Below are positions 1-8,940 of a stretch of 64,000 nucleotides of DNA, piece after piece (position 1 is the first letter of the stretch; each line of letters opens with the position of its first letter). The position numbers and the translations under genes are program-made. The stretch spans positions 124,001 to 188,000 of the forward strand of contig NZ_SRSF01000004.1 of NCBI RefSeq assembly GCF_004803465.1, in the 5' to 3' direction. A model generated the notes under the pieces. It was given only the letters and a program-made list of their open reading frames with translations. It was not told where the DNA came from and did not search any database. The DNA is from Neolewinella litorea (lineage in GTDB: Bacteria > Bacteroidota > Bacteroidia > Chitinophagales > Saprospiraceae).

Positions 1-1
1 C

Positions 2-2779
2 ATCGGAGCGGAAGCCACCTTCTACGCCGACGCGGACAACGACGGCTACGGCGACCCGACCAGCATCACCACCGCCTGCTCGGCCCCGGCTGGTTACGTC
101 ACCCAGGCCGACGACTGCAACGACGCCAATGCCACCATATATCCCGGCGCCCCGGAGCTCTGCGACGGCCTCGATAACGACTGCGACGGTTACGTGGATG
201 AGGAAGGGGCCAACGCTACCTTCTACGCCGATGGCGACAACGACGGACTGGGAGACCCCACCGTATCCCTGCAAGGGTGCACCCCGCCCCCGGGCTACGT
301 GAACAACGCCCTGGACTGCGACGACACCGACGCTACCGTCGGACAGGCCACCACCTTCTACGCCGATAAGGATAACGACGGCTACGGCGACGCCACCATG
401 AGCACCACGGCCTGCACGGCCCCGGTGGGCTACCTAACCCAGGCCGGCGACTGCAACGACGCGAACGCCATCATTTACCCCGGCGCCCCCGAGCTCTGCG
501 ACGGCCTGGACAACGACTGCAACGGCACGATCGACGACGCAGTAACCATCACCACCTTCTACGCCGACGCGGACAACGACGGCTACGGGGATGCGGCAAC
601 CACCATTATGGCTTGTGTAGCCCCAACCGGCTACGTCTCGCAGGCCGGCGACTGCAACGACGCGAACCCCACCATCTACCCTGGCGCCCCCGAGCTTTGC
701 GACGCCCTTGACAACGACTGCAACGGCACCATCGATGATGAGGTGATCTCCAGTATCTTTTACGCCGACGTCGACCAGGACGGCCTGGGAGACCCGAGCA
801 GCCCGCTGGAGGATTGTACCCCGCCCCCCGGTTACGTGACCAATGCCCTGGACTGCGACGACACCGACGCCACCATCGGACAGGCCACGATCTTCTACGC
901 CGACACCGACAACGACGGCTACGGTGACCCCTCAGCTACCACCACGGGCTGCACGGTCCCGACCGGCTACGTGGACCAAGCCGGCGACTGCGACGATAGC
1001 GATGCGCTGGCTTTTCCCGGCCAACTGTGGTACTTCGACCGCGACGGCGACGGGTACCCGGAAGGCTCGGTGACCGACTGCACCCGGCCGACAGACGGAT
1101 TCGTCGCCTCCGAACTGACCGCGCTGGATCCCGACAACTGTCCGGGCACCTACAACCCCGACCAGTCCGACACCGACGCAAACGGAATCGGCGACGCCTG
1201 TGGTACCCCGGGAGGTGGGGCCGATACCCTGTCGGCTTACTCGCTGGAAGCCGAGTGCGCCCAGGTGGGCGACAACTGGAAAGTGGCTGCGGATGCCGAC
1301 GCCTCTAACCAAGCCTTCGTCTACGCTCCCGGCCGGCGCAGCACCGCTCAGCCGCCGATGGACGTGCCCGACAACCGCATCCGCTTCACCCTGGAGCGGG
1401 CGGCGGCCGGCAGCTACCACCTGCATATCCGCGCTTACACCCGTAACCGCGGGGAAGACTCATTCTGGATCCGCCTCAACGGGGGCGAATGGATCCGGTG
1501 GAACAACATCCCCTGCACCCGCCGTTTCAGCTGGGCCACCCTGCCCACCGACCTGCAATTGGCGGCCGGCACCAACACCCTGGACATTGCTTTCCGGGAG
1601 GGCAACGCCCAGCTCGATAAAGTATACCTCGCCCGGGAGGCTACTCAACCCACGGGCTTCGGCCAGTACGCCACCAACTGCACCGAACTCGTGAACCAGC
1701 CCCCAACGGCCATTGCCTCGGCTTCCGTACTGCAGGGAGCGGCGCCGCTCACGGTGCAGCTGGACGGCAGCCAGAGCTTTGACACCGACGGACAGATCGT
1801 GCAGTACGCCTGGAGCTGGACCGGCGGCAGCGCCAACGGACCCACCCCCACGGTGGTCCTCGAGGCTGGCCAGTACACCATTTCCCTGAAGGTCACCGAC
1901 GACGCCGGTCTGACCAATACCGCGCAACTCAAGCTCCGGGTGACGCCCCCCGACGGGGTACCCACCGCGCCGCCCTTCGCCTTCGAGGCGGAATGTACCA
2001 GCCGCGACCCCAACTGGCGCCTCAGCGGCAGTACCGATGCCAGCGGCGACCGCTTCGTGAGCTACACCGGCTGCCGCTGTGAGCGGGAACCGAGTATGCA
2101 GCACGCCGACCAGTACCTGAACTACAATTTCCGTACCGCGACGACGGATACCTTCTACCTCTTCCTGCGCCTGGATGCGCCCGACGTGGGCCGCAACTCC
2201 TTCTGGGTCCGCGTGGACGGCGGCCCGTGGATCAAGATGTGGCGGGAGGAGGACGGCCGGGAACTCCTGACCCAGGGTTTCGAATGGCGGCGCGTTAACG
2301 ACGATGTCCGTCCCGTCTCCTTCCCCCTGTCGCCCGGCGAGCACACCATTACGGTGGCCGCCCGGGAACCCGGCACGAAGTTGGACAAATTGATCCTGTC
2401 GCCCACAAACGAGCTGCCTCTCGGCACCGGCGAACCCGCCCAAAATTGTACCGTGTCCGCGCCGTTCGCGCTGAAAGGGGCCAGCCGGGAAGAGCAGGTA
2501 CTGCCCTACGAAGATGAGCTGTTCACGACGGTGGCACTAGTGGTTTACCCCAACCCCGCCACGGACCGCGTCACGGTAGAGTTAACCGACGGCTACGCGG
2601 GCGAAGTGACCTTCAATCTCGTCGATGCGCTGGGCCGCCAGGTGCGCCACCTGCAGCGCAGCAAGGAATCCGGGACATTACGTACTGAACTCTCCGTCGG
2701 TGATCTGCCGCCCGGCCTGTACCACCTGCAGCTGCTGCAGGGTGACTGCCAGACGGTTGAGCGCTTCGTCAAACGATGA
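2..2779 (+). CDS. T9SS-exported MopE-like repeat protein, 5' end missing
   Basis: The frame is open from the window edge, so the start lies upstream. The visible part has seven repeats built on an FYAD-DxDNDG-type acidic loop (thrombospondin-3/EF-like, probably Ca-binding). Three are followed by an ELCDGLDNDC-type Cys motif typical of MopE-like 'putative metal-binding' repeats. Next come two related beta-rich carbohydrate-binding-like segments with a PKD domain between them (it begins near NQPPTAIASA). The protein ends in a type IX secretion sorting domain (VYPNPATDRVTV ... YHLQLLQG ... FVKR). It is therefore probably delivered to the cell surface or medium by the T9SS. The ligand is unknown. 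A strong terminator follows the stop. Confidence 0.9.
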   Translation: MGAEATFYADADNDGYGDPTSITTACSAPAGYVTQADDCNDANATIYPGAPELCDGLDNDCDGYVDEEGANATFYADGDNDGLGDPTVSLQGCTPPPGYVNNALDCDDTDATVGQATTFYADKDNDGYGDATMSTTACTAPVGYLTQAGDCNDANAIIYPGAPELCDGLDNDCNGTIDDAVTITTFYADADNDGYGDAATTIMACVAPTGYVSQAGDCNDANPTIYPGAPELCDALDNDCNGTIDDEVISSIFYADVDQDGLGDPSSPLEDCTPPPGYVTNALDCDDTDATIGQATIFYADTDNDGYGDPSATTTGCTVPTGYVDQAGDCDDSDALAFPGQLWYFDRDGDGYPEGSVTDCTRPTDGFVASELTALDPDNCPGTYNPDQSDTDANGIGDACGTPGGGADTLSAYSLEAECAQVGDNWKVAADADASNQAFVYAPGRRSTAQPPMDVPDNRIRFTLERAAAGSYHLHIRAYTRNRGEDSFWIRLNGGEWIRWNNIPCTRRFSWATLPTDLQLAAGTNTLDIAFREGNAQLDKVYLAREATQPTGFGQYATNCTELVNQPPTAIASASVLQGAAPLTVQLDGSQSFDTDGQIVQYAWSWTGGSANGPTPTVVLEAGQYTISLKVTDDAGLTNTAQLKLRVTPPDGVPTAPPFAFEAECTSRDPNWRLSGSTDASGDRFVSYTGCRCEREPSMQHADQYLNYNFRTATTDTFYLFLRLDAPDVGRNSFWVRVDGGPWIKMWREEDGRELLTQGFEWRRVNDDVRPVSFPLSPGEHTITVAAREPGTKLDKLILSPTNELPLGTGEPAQNCTVSAPFALKGASREEQVLPYEDELFTTVALVVYPNPATDRVTVELTDGYAGEVTFNLVDALGRQVRHLQRSKESGTLRTELSVGDLPPGLYHLQLLQGDCQTVERFVKR

Positions 2780-2803
2780 GTGGCAGGCGGCTAGATCGAC
2801 CGA

Positions 2804-2835
2804 GGGTCGGCATCTCCGGGTGCCGGCCCTTTTTT
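2804..2835 (+). terminator. Rho-independent terminator of the T9SS protein gene
   Basis: A 9-bp stem (GGGTCGGCA with TGCCGGCCC, one G-T pair) with an 8-nt loop is followed by six T. It lies 25 bp after the stop codon. Confidence 0.9.
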
Positions 2836-2907
2836 ATGCAGGAAAGCGAAACCGGGTTCCCGTCTAATCAACCTGTACGCCAAGGGGCGGCGGCGCGCAG
2901 GTGCCGT

Positions 2908-2955
2908 AAAACACCAACGGCCCGTTTCCCACGAGGGAACGGGCCGTTGGTGTTT
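2908..2955 (-). terminator. Terminator downstream of tRNA-Ser
   Basis: A nearly perfect inverted repeat of about 21 bp (AAACACCAACGGCCCG paired with CGGGCCGTTGGTGTTT, one bulge) begins four bases beyond the tRNA 3' end and runs into TTTT on the minus strand. It could also act on plus-strand transcripts. Confidence 0.8.
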
Positions 2956-2958
2956 AGG

Positions 2959-3046
2959 CGGAGGATGAGGGATTCGAACCCCCGGTACCCGTAAGGGTAC
3001 ACCTGATTTCGAATCAGGCACGTTCAGCCAGCTCCGCCAATCCTCC
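2959..3046 (-). tRNA. tRNA-Ser (anticodon CGA)
   Basis: This is an 88-nt cloverleaf with acceptor arms GGAGGAT/ATCCTCC. The anticodon stem CCTGA/TCAGG encloses loop TTCGAAA, giving anticodon CGA. It has the long variable arm of class II tRNAs (GTACCC/GGGTAC) and a GGTTCGAATCC T-arm. CCA is not encoded. Confidence 0.97.
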
Positions 3047-3065
3047 GGGAAGCTTTTCAGCGCTA

Positions 3066-3073
3066 CAAAGTTA
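3066..3073 (-). promoter_or_regulatory. -7 promoter box for tRNA-Ser
   Basis: On the minus strand this reads TAACTTTG, an exact match to the Bacteroidota TAnnTTTG box, 19 nt before the mature tRNA 5' end. No clear -33 element is visible. Confidence 0.6.
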
Positions 3074-3146
3074 CTCAGTCCGCCGAAAAGCACAAAGCAG
3101 GGGAAAAAGTTTCTGCGTTAATACAAACATTTTGTGGCAAAATACT

Positions 3147-3154
3147 TATGTTTG
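3147..3154 (+). promoter_or_regulatory. Possible -7 promoter box for dprA
   Basis: TATGTTTG matches TAnnTTTG and lies 84 nt before the preferred dprA start. If used, transcription starts near 3159, which would exclude the longer upstream start at 3134. Confidence 0.45.
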
Positions 3155-3238
3155 TACCGCCACGCTACCCGACCTTTTCTCAGTTCCCCCGCCGTCTGTT
3201 CTCTCCGTGGCACCTTCGTTTCAGCACAGAATTTGAAC

Positions 3239-4342
3239 ATGTCTTCCGAAGCGTTCTACGCCGTGGCCCTGAGCCGCGTGCCATCCGTCGGGTCCAAGGT
3301 GTACCGCTGTTTGGTTTCCCACTTCGGGTCCGCTGAGGGTGCTTGCCAGGCCAGTCCCCGCGAACTGAAGCGTATTTCCGGCATCGGTGAACGTACCGCC
3401 GCCCACTTTGCCGCTGGGGACCACCTCCGGGAAGCGGAACGCATTATTGCCCACGCGCGCGCCCACTCGATCGAGATACTGCAGGTAGGGAACGAGCACT
3501 ATCCCCCCGCCCTCACCCCCTTTGACTATGCGCCCCCGGTGCTCTATCACCGGGGCACCACCGATTTTGCTAACCCCCGCGCCATCGCCGTAGTAGGTAC
3601 CCGCCGGATGAGTGAGCAGGGTGCCAGACAAGTTGAGCGTCTGCTGGACCCTCTGCAATCCTACCAGCCCCTGATCGTGAGCGGTCTGGCTTACGGCGTG
3701 GACGTGGCCGCTCACCGGCGTGCCCTGGAGGTGGGGCTTCCAACGCTGGCGGTGATGGGCAGTGGCTTTGACCAGCTTTACCCGCGGGCACATTACCGGG
3801 TAGCACGACAGATGGAAGAGCGGGGTGGGGGCGTACTGACCGAATACCCACCCTGGCAATCTCCGGAGCGGGAGCACTTTCCGGCCCGTAACCGGATCGT
3901 GGCCATGCTATCCCGCCTTATCCTGGTTGTCGAATCAGATACCACCGGGGGGTCGATCATTACGGCCAATATGGGGCACGATATCGGCCGCAAGATCGCG
4001 GCTTGTCCGGGCAGGGGTGGCGACCCGCGCACCGCCGGCTGTAATGCCTTGATCAAGATGGGCAAGGCCCATTTGGTGGATTCGGCGACGGACATCATCG
4101 AGCTCCTAGGCTGGCAAAGGGAAGCTTCTGCTCCCGAGCAGATGCGGCTATTCGACTCGCTCTCCCCCGAAGAACAGGCAGTGGTCGGGAAGCTCGGCGG
4201 GGAAGCCGGTGCCTCCATTGATGAGCTCAACCGTAATTTGCAGTTGCCCCCGGCCAGGCTGGCGGGCATTCTTTTGGGACTCGAGATGCGGGAGGTTATC
4301 ACTGCCCTGCCCGGGTATCGCTATCGATTGCGCGCGGGTTGA
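3239..4342 (+). CDS. dprA: DNA-processing protein DprA
   Basis: DprA/Smf binds incoming single-stranded DNA and loads RecA during natural transformation. The 367-aa protein has an N-terminal helix-hairpin-helix-like region (GIGERTAAHF), then the Rossmann SMF core. Core motifs are VVGTRR, VSGLAYGVD, VMGSGFDQLYP, FPARNRI and TTGGSIITANMG. It ends with a winged-helix-like tail. The start at 3239 (MSSEAFYAVAL) is chosen over one 35 codons upstream because family alignments begin here and a promoter-like box lies between. Its length is normal. It ends against the phosphatase gene, which has its own promoter. Confidence 0.93.
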   Translation: MSSEAFYAVALSRVPSVGSKVYRCLVSHFGSAEGACQASPRELKRISGIGERTAAHFAAGDHLREAERIIAHARAHSIEILQVGNEHYPPALTPFDYAPPVLYHRGTTDFANPRAIAVVGTRRMSEQGARQVERLLDPLQSYQPLIVSGLAYGVDVAAHRRALEVGLPTLAVMGSGFDQLYPRAHYRVARQMEERGGGVLTEYPPWQSPEREHFPARNRIVAMLSRLILVVESDTTGGSIITANMGHDIGRKIAACPGRGGDPRTAGCNALIKMGKAHLVDSATDIIELLGWQREASAPEQMRLFDSLSPEEQAVVGKLGGEAGASIDELNRNLQLPPARLAGILLGLEMREVITALPGYRYRLRAG

Positions 4343-4383
4343 GCGCGATGGTCACTTATCGGTCCTCCCTGCCGGGTGTCATT

Positions 4384-4391
4384 TATCTTTG
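4384..4391 (+). promoter_or_regulatory. -7 box of the alkaline phosphatase gene, leaderless spacing
   Basis: TATCTTTG is followed by CGGC and then the ATG at 4396. Transcription about five bases after the box would start at the initiation codon itself. Confidence 0.7.
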
Positions 4392-4395
4392 CGGC

Positions 4396-5577
4396 ATGAA
4401 TATGATCCACTCAGCCTTTGTCCTCCTGTTGGTAGTCCTCCTCACCGGTTGTCCGCCGGCTCCCCAGGATACCGTAATTGGTAACCCGGCCCCGGTATCC
4501 TCTGCCGAACCCGACAGCCGTGTACGGGATGGGGGGGCTTACGTCCGGGCCCAGCGCGGACCGAAGAACATCATCCTGATGATCGGGGACGGCATGGGGG
4601 TCACGCAGATATCGGCGGGTATGTACAGTAGCGACAAACAGCTCAATCTGGAGCGCTTTCCGGTTATCGGTCTTCACAAGAGCTACAGTGCGGACAACCT
4701 CATTACCGACTCCGCCGCCGGTGCCACGGCTTTCTCCGCCGGAGTGAAAACCTACAACGGGGCCATCGGGGTCGACATGGACACTATGCCCGTGACGACG
4801 ATTCTCGAAATGGCCGAATCGGCGGGCATGCCTACCGGACTGGTAGCCACGTCGTCGATCGTGCACGCCACGCCGGCCTCCTTTTACGCTCACGTGAAAT
4901 TGAGGAAGGAATACGAGGAGATCGCCGCTGATCTGATGGAGACCGACATCGACATTTTCATTGGCGGTGGTGCCAAATATTTCGAGCGCCGTGAGATGGA
5001 TACGCGTAACCTCAGCGACGAGATGCGCAGCCGGGGAAGCGAAGTGGCTTCTTTCGTTGATACCAAGCTGAAGGATATCAAGGTCAAAAAAGCCAAGCGG
5101 ATCGCCTATTACACGGCCGACAGTGAGCCCTTGCCCTACAGCCAGGGACGCGACTACCTTGTTGATGCCACTGAAATCGCCATGAATTTCCTCGACCAGC
5201 GCGACAGCCTCGACAAGGGGTTTTTCCTGATGGTGGAGGGCTCGCAGATCGACTGGGGCGGACACAGCAACAACAGCGATTACATCATCTCCGAAGTGCT
5301 GGAGTTCGACCGGGCAATCGGAGCCGCCCTTAACTTCGCCCAGCAGGACGGAGAAACGCTGGTCATCGTGACTGCCGACCACGAAACGGGTGGCTACGCC
5401 ATCAATACGGGATCGGTTCGCGGACAGATCGAAGGGGCGTTCACCTCGGATTACCATACCGCCGACCTCATCCCGGTGTTTGCCTACGGGCCGGGGGCGG
5501 AGCAGTTTTCGGGAATTTTCGAAAACACTGCTATTTTTGACAAAATGAAGTTGCTGTACGGCTTCGCCCGTCGCTAA
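4396..5577 (+). CDS. Alkaline phosphatase (PhoA-type), lipoprotein
   Basis: A secreted phosphomonoesterase that releases phosphate from organic esters. A lipoprotein signal ends in LLTGC (Cys19), so it is probably membrane-anchored outside the cytoplasm. Metal-site Asp65 lies in MIGDGMG, and the nucleophile is Ser106 in DSAAGATA. SQIDWGGH and TADHETGG supply further Zn ligands. At 393 aa it is close to the usual length. The start at 4396 is preferred because it gives the signal peptide directly and sits four bases behind a promoter box; the frame is open to a TTG at 4339. No pho-box was identified. Confidence 0.92.
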   Translation: MNMIHSAFVLLLVVLLTGCPPAPQDTVIGNPAPVSSAEPDSRVRDGGAYVRAQRGPKNIILMIGDGMGVTQISAGMYSSDKQLNLERFPVIGLHKSYSADNLITDSAAGATAFSAGVKTYNGAIGVDMDTMPVTTILEMAESAGMPTGLVATSSIVHATPASFYAHVKLRKEYEEIAADLMETDIDIFIGGGAKYFERREMDTRNLSDEMRSRGSEVASFVDTKLKDIKVKKAKRIAYYTADSEPLPYSQGRDYLVDATEIAMNFLDQRDSLDKGFFLMVEGSQIDWGGHSNNSDYIISEVLEFDRAIGAALNFAQQDGETLVIVTADHETGGYAINTGSVRGQIEGAFTSDYHTADLIPVFAYGPGAEQFSGIFENTAIFDKMKLLYGFARR

Positions 5578-5701
5578 AGGGGTGCACCCACAGGCGGGTG
5601 CCGCATTAAATTTGACTTAATAATAACTTCTTCGTCATAACTCTGCCCGGCCCCTGCCGTTTAGGTTGATGGGAAGAGGCGTTGAGAAAACGTTCGGGGT
5701 G

Positions 5702-5709
5702 TATCTTTA
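5702..5709 (+). promoter_or_regulatory. Promoter-like box before the desaturase
   Basis: TATCTTTA matches the -7 box except for the last base and lies seven bases before the proposed ATG at 5717. Confidence 0.4.
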
Positions 5710-5716
5710 TCGATCC

Positions 5717-6820
5717 ATGGCCGGTTTTCCGCAACGCCATCAGGGCATTATTCTTAAAATTCATCAAGTGCAAGTACAATTTCAAAACACTGTCGAAGAC
5801 ATCCACCAGTCGCTAAAAAACTGGAAGACAATTATCTCCCAGTACCAACAAGCAAATACCTGGCGCGCGATTGGCCAATTATTCAGCAGTTTTGGTCCGT
5901 TTGTCGCCCTTTGGGTAGCGATGTACTTCAGCGTCGGGTACTCCATCTGGTTGACCTTGCTGCTGGGCATGGTGAACGCCTTCTTTCTTGTCCGGATCTT
6001 CATCATTCAGCACGATTGCGGCCACTACTCCTTTTTCAGTAAGCGGAAGGTCAACGATGCCATGGGCTTCATTTGCTCCTTCTTCAGCTCGATTCCGTAC
6101 ACCTACTGGGCGCGGGTACACAGCTTCCACCACGGTCACACCGGTCAGTTGGAGCACCGTGACATCGGCGATATCGACTTCCTGACGGTGGACGAGTTTC
6201 GTAAACTGAACGGTTGGGGCCGGTTTAAATACCGCGTCTTCCGCAACCCATTCGTGCTCTTCATCCTGCTGCCCATGCTTTACCTGGGCGTGGTACTCCG
6301 CGTTCCCCGGATCAACTTCCCCGGCTGGTCGCCCATCCACCGCAAGATGCACCTCAACAACTTGCTCATCCTGGCCGCTTACGTAGGTCTGGGTTTCCTC
6401 CTGGGCTGGAAGGCTTTCCTGATCGTTCAGGGTAGTATCATTTTCTTCTTCGGCATCATCGCATTCTGGTTCTTCTACGTACAGCACCAGCACGATCATA
6501 CCTACATGCAGTGGTCCAAGAACTGGGACTACCTCACCGCGGCCATCAAGGGCGCTACCTTCTACAAGCTGCCCCGGATCATGCATTTCCTTACCGGCAA
6601 CATCGGTTATCACCACATTCATCACCTGAGCAGCCGTATCCCGAACTACAACCTGCGCCGTTGCGCCAAGGAAAATCCGGTGCTGCAGCGTCACGTGACG
6701 AAGATTACCTTCCTGCAAAGCCTGCCCCTGATGTTCAACAAACTGTGGGATGAAGAAAAGCAGCGGATGATCTCCTTCCGCGAATTCTACCGCAATGAGC
6801 AGCGTAACCTGGCTGCATAG
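5717..6820 (+). CDS. Membrane fatty-acid desaturase
   Basis: A di-iron acyl-lipid desaturase that introduces double bonds into membrane fatty acids. All three histidine boxes are present: HDCGH at residues 99-103, HSFHH at 135-139 and HHIHH at about 299-303. Four to six hydrophobic segments lie between them. The start at 5717 (MAGFPQRHQG) is chosen for the promoter-like box just upstream; an ATG at 5666 in the same frame is less likely. Regiospecificity (delta-9, -12 or other) cannot be read from the sequence. It converges on the permease gene across a shared terminator. Confidence 0.9.
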   Translation: MAGFPQRHQGIILKIHQVQVQFQNTVEDIHQSLKNWKTIISQYQQANTWRAIGQLFSSFGPFVALWVAMYFSVGYSIWLTLLLGMVNAFFLVRIFIIQHDCGHYSFFSKRKVNDAMGFICSFFSSIPYTYWARVHSFHHGHTGQLEHRDIGDIDFLTVDEFRKLNGWGRFKYRVFRNPFVLFILLPMLYLGVVLRVPRINFPGWSPIHRKMHLNNLLILAAYVGLGFLLGWKAFLIVQGSIIFFFGIIAFWFFYVQHQHDHTYMQWSKNWDYLTAAIKGATFYKLPRIMHFLTGNIGYHHIHHLSSRIPNYNLRRCAKENPVLQRHVTKITFLQSLPLMFNKLWDEEKQRMISFREFYRNEQRNLAA

Positions 6821-6859
6821 TGTCCGAGGTTGATCGGATGGATCAATCCAGATTTAACC

Positions 6860-6899
6860 AAAAAATGGGTGCCCGACCGAGGTCGGGCACCCATTTTTT
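6860..6899. terminator. Bidirectional terminator between convergent genes
   Basis: A perfect 18-bp stem (AAAAAATGGGTGCCCGAC and its complement) encloses a 4-nt loop, so there is a T6 tract on both strands. It serves both the desaturase (+) and the LolC/E-like permease (-). Confidence 0.93.
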
Positions 6900-6922
6900 G
6901 GTTGACAAAGCACCCGCTCAGG

Positions 6923-8170
6923 TCAGTCTACCACCACGACCGGTTTCTCCGCCAGTTGCTCGGCCCGGCGCGCGGGCAGTATGGAGGCCAGCAATCCAAT
7001 GAATAGTACGGTAGCGGCTACGATGAGGAAGTCCGACAGCCGCAACGACATCGGATAGGCTTCCGCCAGGGTGCCTGGCAATCCTACGATTCCGTAGTGC
7101 GTCTGGATCAGGTAGGTAAGGACCGCCAGTCCAAAACCAGAGAAGAGTCCGATACCGGAGATCAGTAATCCGACCCGCAGAAACACGTTTCGGATGTCGG
7201 ACCCTAGCATACCCAGGCTGCGGAGGATAATGATGTCTTTGCGCTTTTCCAGGACGATCATCCACAGGGCACCCACCAGGTTGAAACTGATGAGGATTAC
7301 CATGAGGGTCACGATCGCGTAGGCCACGTATTTTTCTACCCGCATCAGTTTCAGGATGCTGTTCTCCTGCTCGAACCGGTTTTTCACCAGGTAGGCTTCT
7401 CCCAGGGCCTCCTTCAGGGCCTTGTAGGTGCGGTCGGTGGCGTACCCGGGGAGTAATTTGATCTCCAGGGAAGAAACCGTCGGTGCTTCCACCCCCATGA
7501 TCTCCCGGGCTAGGCCGATATCGATTAGTACGGCCTGATTTTCAAAGGCCTCCTGGCTGCGAATGATGCCAACGGGCAACACTTCCCGCACTTGGTACGG
7601 TAGTCGCCCTGAAGCCAGGACCGTCCCCCCACCACGGGTGCGGGGGCGCGGAACGTAGATCGACAGCAGGTTGATCTGGTTGAAGGGGTCGATGAGCAGT
7701 TCGCGGGCGAGGTTCTGACCGACTACGGCGCCCAGCGTTTCAAACTGGGGAACCAGGAGATCGTAGCGCCCCTCTTCGATCATGGAGTCGATGCCGTTGA
7801 TCCGGGCATATTCACTGTCGACGCCCTTAAGTGGTCCAAAAGCCTGATGTCCGAGATACTGGAAGCGGGCGGTCTCCTCCAGGGTGTGGGAAATGATCCT
7901 TACGCCTTCCGTCTTGCGAATTTTGGCGAGCAGTTCGTCCGAGGCCTCGAATGTCTTTCCTTCCGCCGCCGTGATGCGAACGTCGGGATTGAGGTTGTTG
8001 AAGAGGCCCACGAATATATCCTCGAACCCATTGAATACGCTCAGGGCAATAATCAGCGCGGCAGCACCGATAGCCACCCCGAAGGCGGCTACGAAGGTGA
8101 TGATGTTGATGGCATTGGTGGACTTGCGGGCAAAGAGGTACCGCCATGCCATGCGCGCGGAAAGGTTCAT
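6923..8170 (-). CDS. FtsX-like ABC permease (LolC/LolE type)
   Basis: 415 aa with the MacB/FtsX plan: one N-terminal membrane helix (about residues 20-45), a large periplasmic domain, then three C-terminal helices. The motif RKDIIILRSLGM is characteristic of LolC/E-type lipoprotein-releasing permeases. It would extract lipoproteins from the inner membrane with an ATPase (LolD) that is not encoded nearby. A LolA-like carrier lies divergently at 8941, which supports the role. A promoter box sits four bases before the ATG although a MarR gene lies just upstream on the same strand. Confidence 0.85.
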   Translation of the reverse strand: MNLSARMAWRYLFARKSTNAINIITFVAAFGVAIGAAALIIALSVFNGFEDIFVGLFNNLNPDVRITAAEGKTFEASDELLAKIRKTEGVRIISHTLEETARFQYLGHQAFGPLKGVDSEYARINGIDSMIEEGRYDLLVPQFETLGAVVGQNLARELLIDPFNQINLLSIYVPRPRTRGGGTVLASGRLPYQVREVLPVGIIRSQEAFENQAVLIDIGLAREIMGVEAPTVSSLEIKLLPGYATDRTYKALKEALGEAYLVKNRFEQENSILKLMRVEKYVAYAIVTLMVILISFNLVGALWMIVLEKRKDIIILRSLGMLGSDIRNVFLRVGLLISGIGLFSGFGLAVLTYLIQTHYGIVGLPGTLAEAYPMSLRLSDFLIVAATVLFIGLLASILPARRAEQLAEKPVVVVD

Positions 8171-8174
8171 GGGC

Positions 8175-8182
8175 CAAAGTTA
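8175..8182 (-). promoter_or_regulatory. -7 box of the FtsX-like permease gene, leaderless spacing
   Basis: On the minus strand TAACTTTG is followed by GCCC and the ATG at 8170. It suggests the permease has its own promoter besides any read-through from marR. Confidence 0.65.
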
Positions 8183-8220
8183 CTTCAGCCGGGGTAAGCA
8201 CCTTCGCCGGTCGTGGTGCT

Positions 8221-8673
8221 TTATCGGAGGCGGACCAGCAGTTCGTTCAGGTACGCAACTTCCCCTTCCGTCAATCTTTCGCGGATAATGGCGTCAAGGT
8301 CCTTGCGGTCGCGGTCGATCCGTTCGATCAGTTCGCTACCCTTCGTGGTGATACGGGTACGGTTGCTGCGGCGGTCGTGGTCAGACGGAAACTTGTCCAG
8401 CAAGTTTTTCTTCTCCAGGCGGTCTACCAACCGGCTGGCGTCCGACATCTTGTCGGCCAGCATATCCCGCAGTTCCTGAATGGACAAGGATTCGGGGAAG
8501 TGCTCGTTGAGAATACGGAGAATGCTGTACTGCTTGGGAGTAATGTCATGGGGGTGAAGAAACTTTCGCATGCTGTTGTTAATCCAGCTGCAACTATGCA
8601 GCAGATTAAAGCGAAGCTCCCTGAATTGGTCATCGGTTACTAAATTCCTGTCCTTTTCGGGCCTTGCCTTCAT
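8221..8673 (-). CDS. MarR-family transcriptional regulator
   Basis: 150 aa with a winged-helix core: helix-turn-helix TPKQYSILRILNEHFPESLS, a recognition region around DKMSDASRLVDRLEKKNLL and a wing with DHDRRSNRTRITTKG. It probably acts as a dimeric ligand-responsive repressor. The ATG at 8673 is preferred over a GTG two codons upstream. It is 50 bp upstream of the permease gene. A palindrome at 8774-8789 in the divergent region is a candidate operator for itself and the lolA-like gene. Confidence 0.9.
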   Translation of the reverse strand: MKARPEKDRNLVTDDQFRELRFNLLHSCSWINNSMRKFLHPHDITPKQYSILRILNEHFPESLSIQELRDMLADKMSDASRLVDRLEKKNLLDKFPSDHDRRSNRTRITTKGSELIERIDRDRKDLDAIIRERLTEGEVAYLNELLVRLR

Positions 8674-8738
8674 GTTCACTTACTCTGTATGGGGTTAGAT
8701 GGTTAGGATATCGGGGCCCCACGATCAAGGCCGGGGGT

Positions 8739-8746
8739 CAAAGATA
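8739..8746 (-). promoter_or_regulatory. -7 promoter box for marR
   Basis: TATCTTTG on the minus strand is an exact box match 65 nt before the marR ATG. Confidence 0.55.
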
Positions 8747-8773
8747 ATAAAAATTGATATCTTATTCTGATAT

Positions 8774-8789
8774 TTCAGCAAATACTGAA
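8774..8789. promoter_or_regulatory. Palindrome, candidate MarR operator
   Basis: Arms TTCAG and CTGAA flank six bases in an AT-rich stretch about 28 bp upstream of the marR -7 box. Position and symmetry suit a MarR dimer; binding is inference. Confidence 0.4.
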
Positions 8790-8940
8790 TAATCCGGTGC
8801 CTTTCCAGTTTTTTGGTTGATACCATTCGTGACCATGAGGTAACCTTCCAGAGGCCTTCATCTTAGCTTTAACGTCAAATTAAGAGGGCCCCAACGTCCA
8901 TTGATGCGCCTGCTGCGTTAAAGTCGTACAAACCTGTTGT

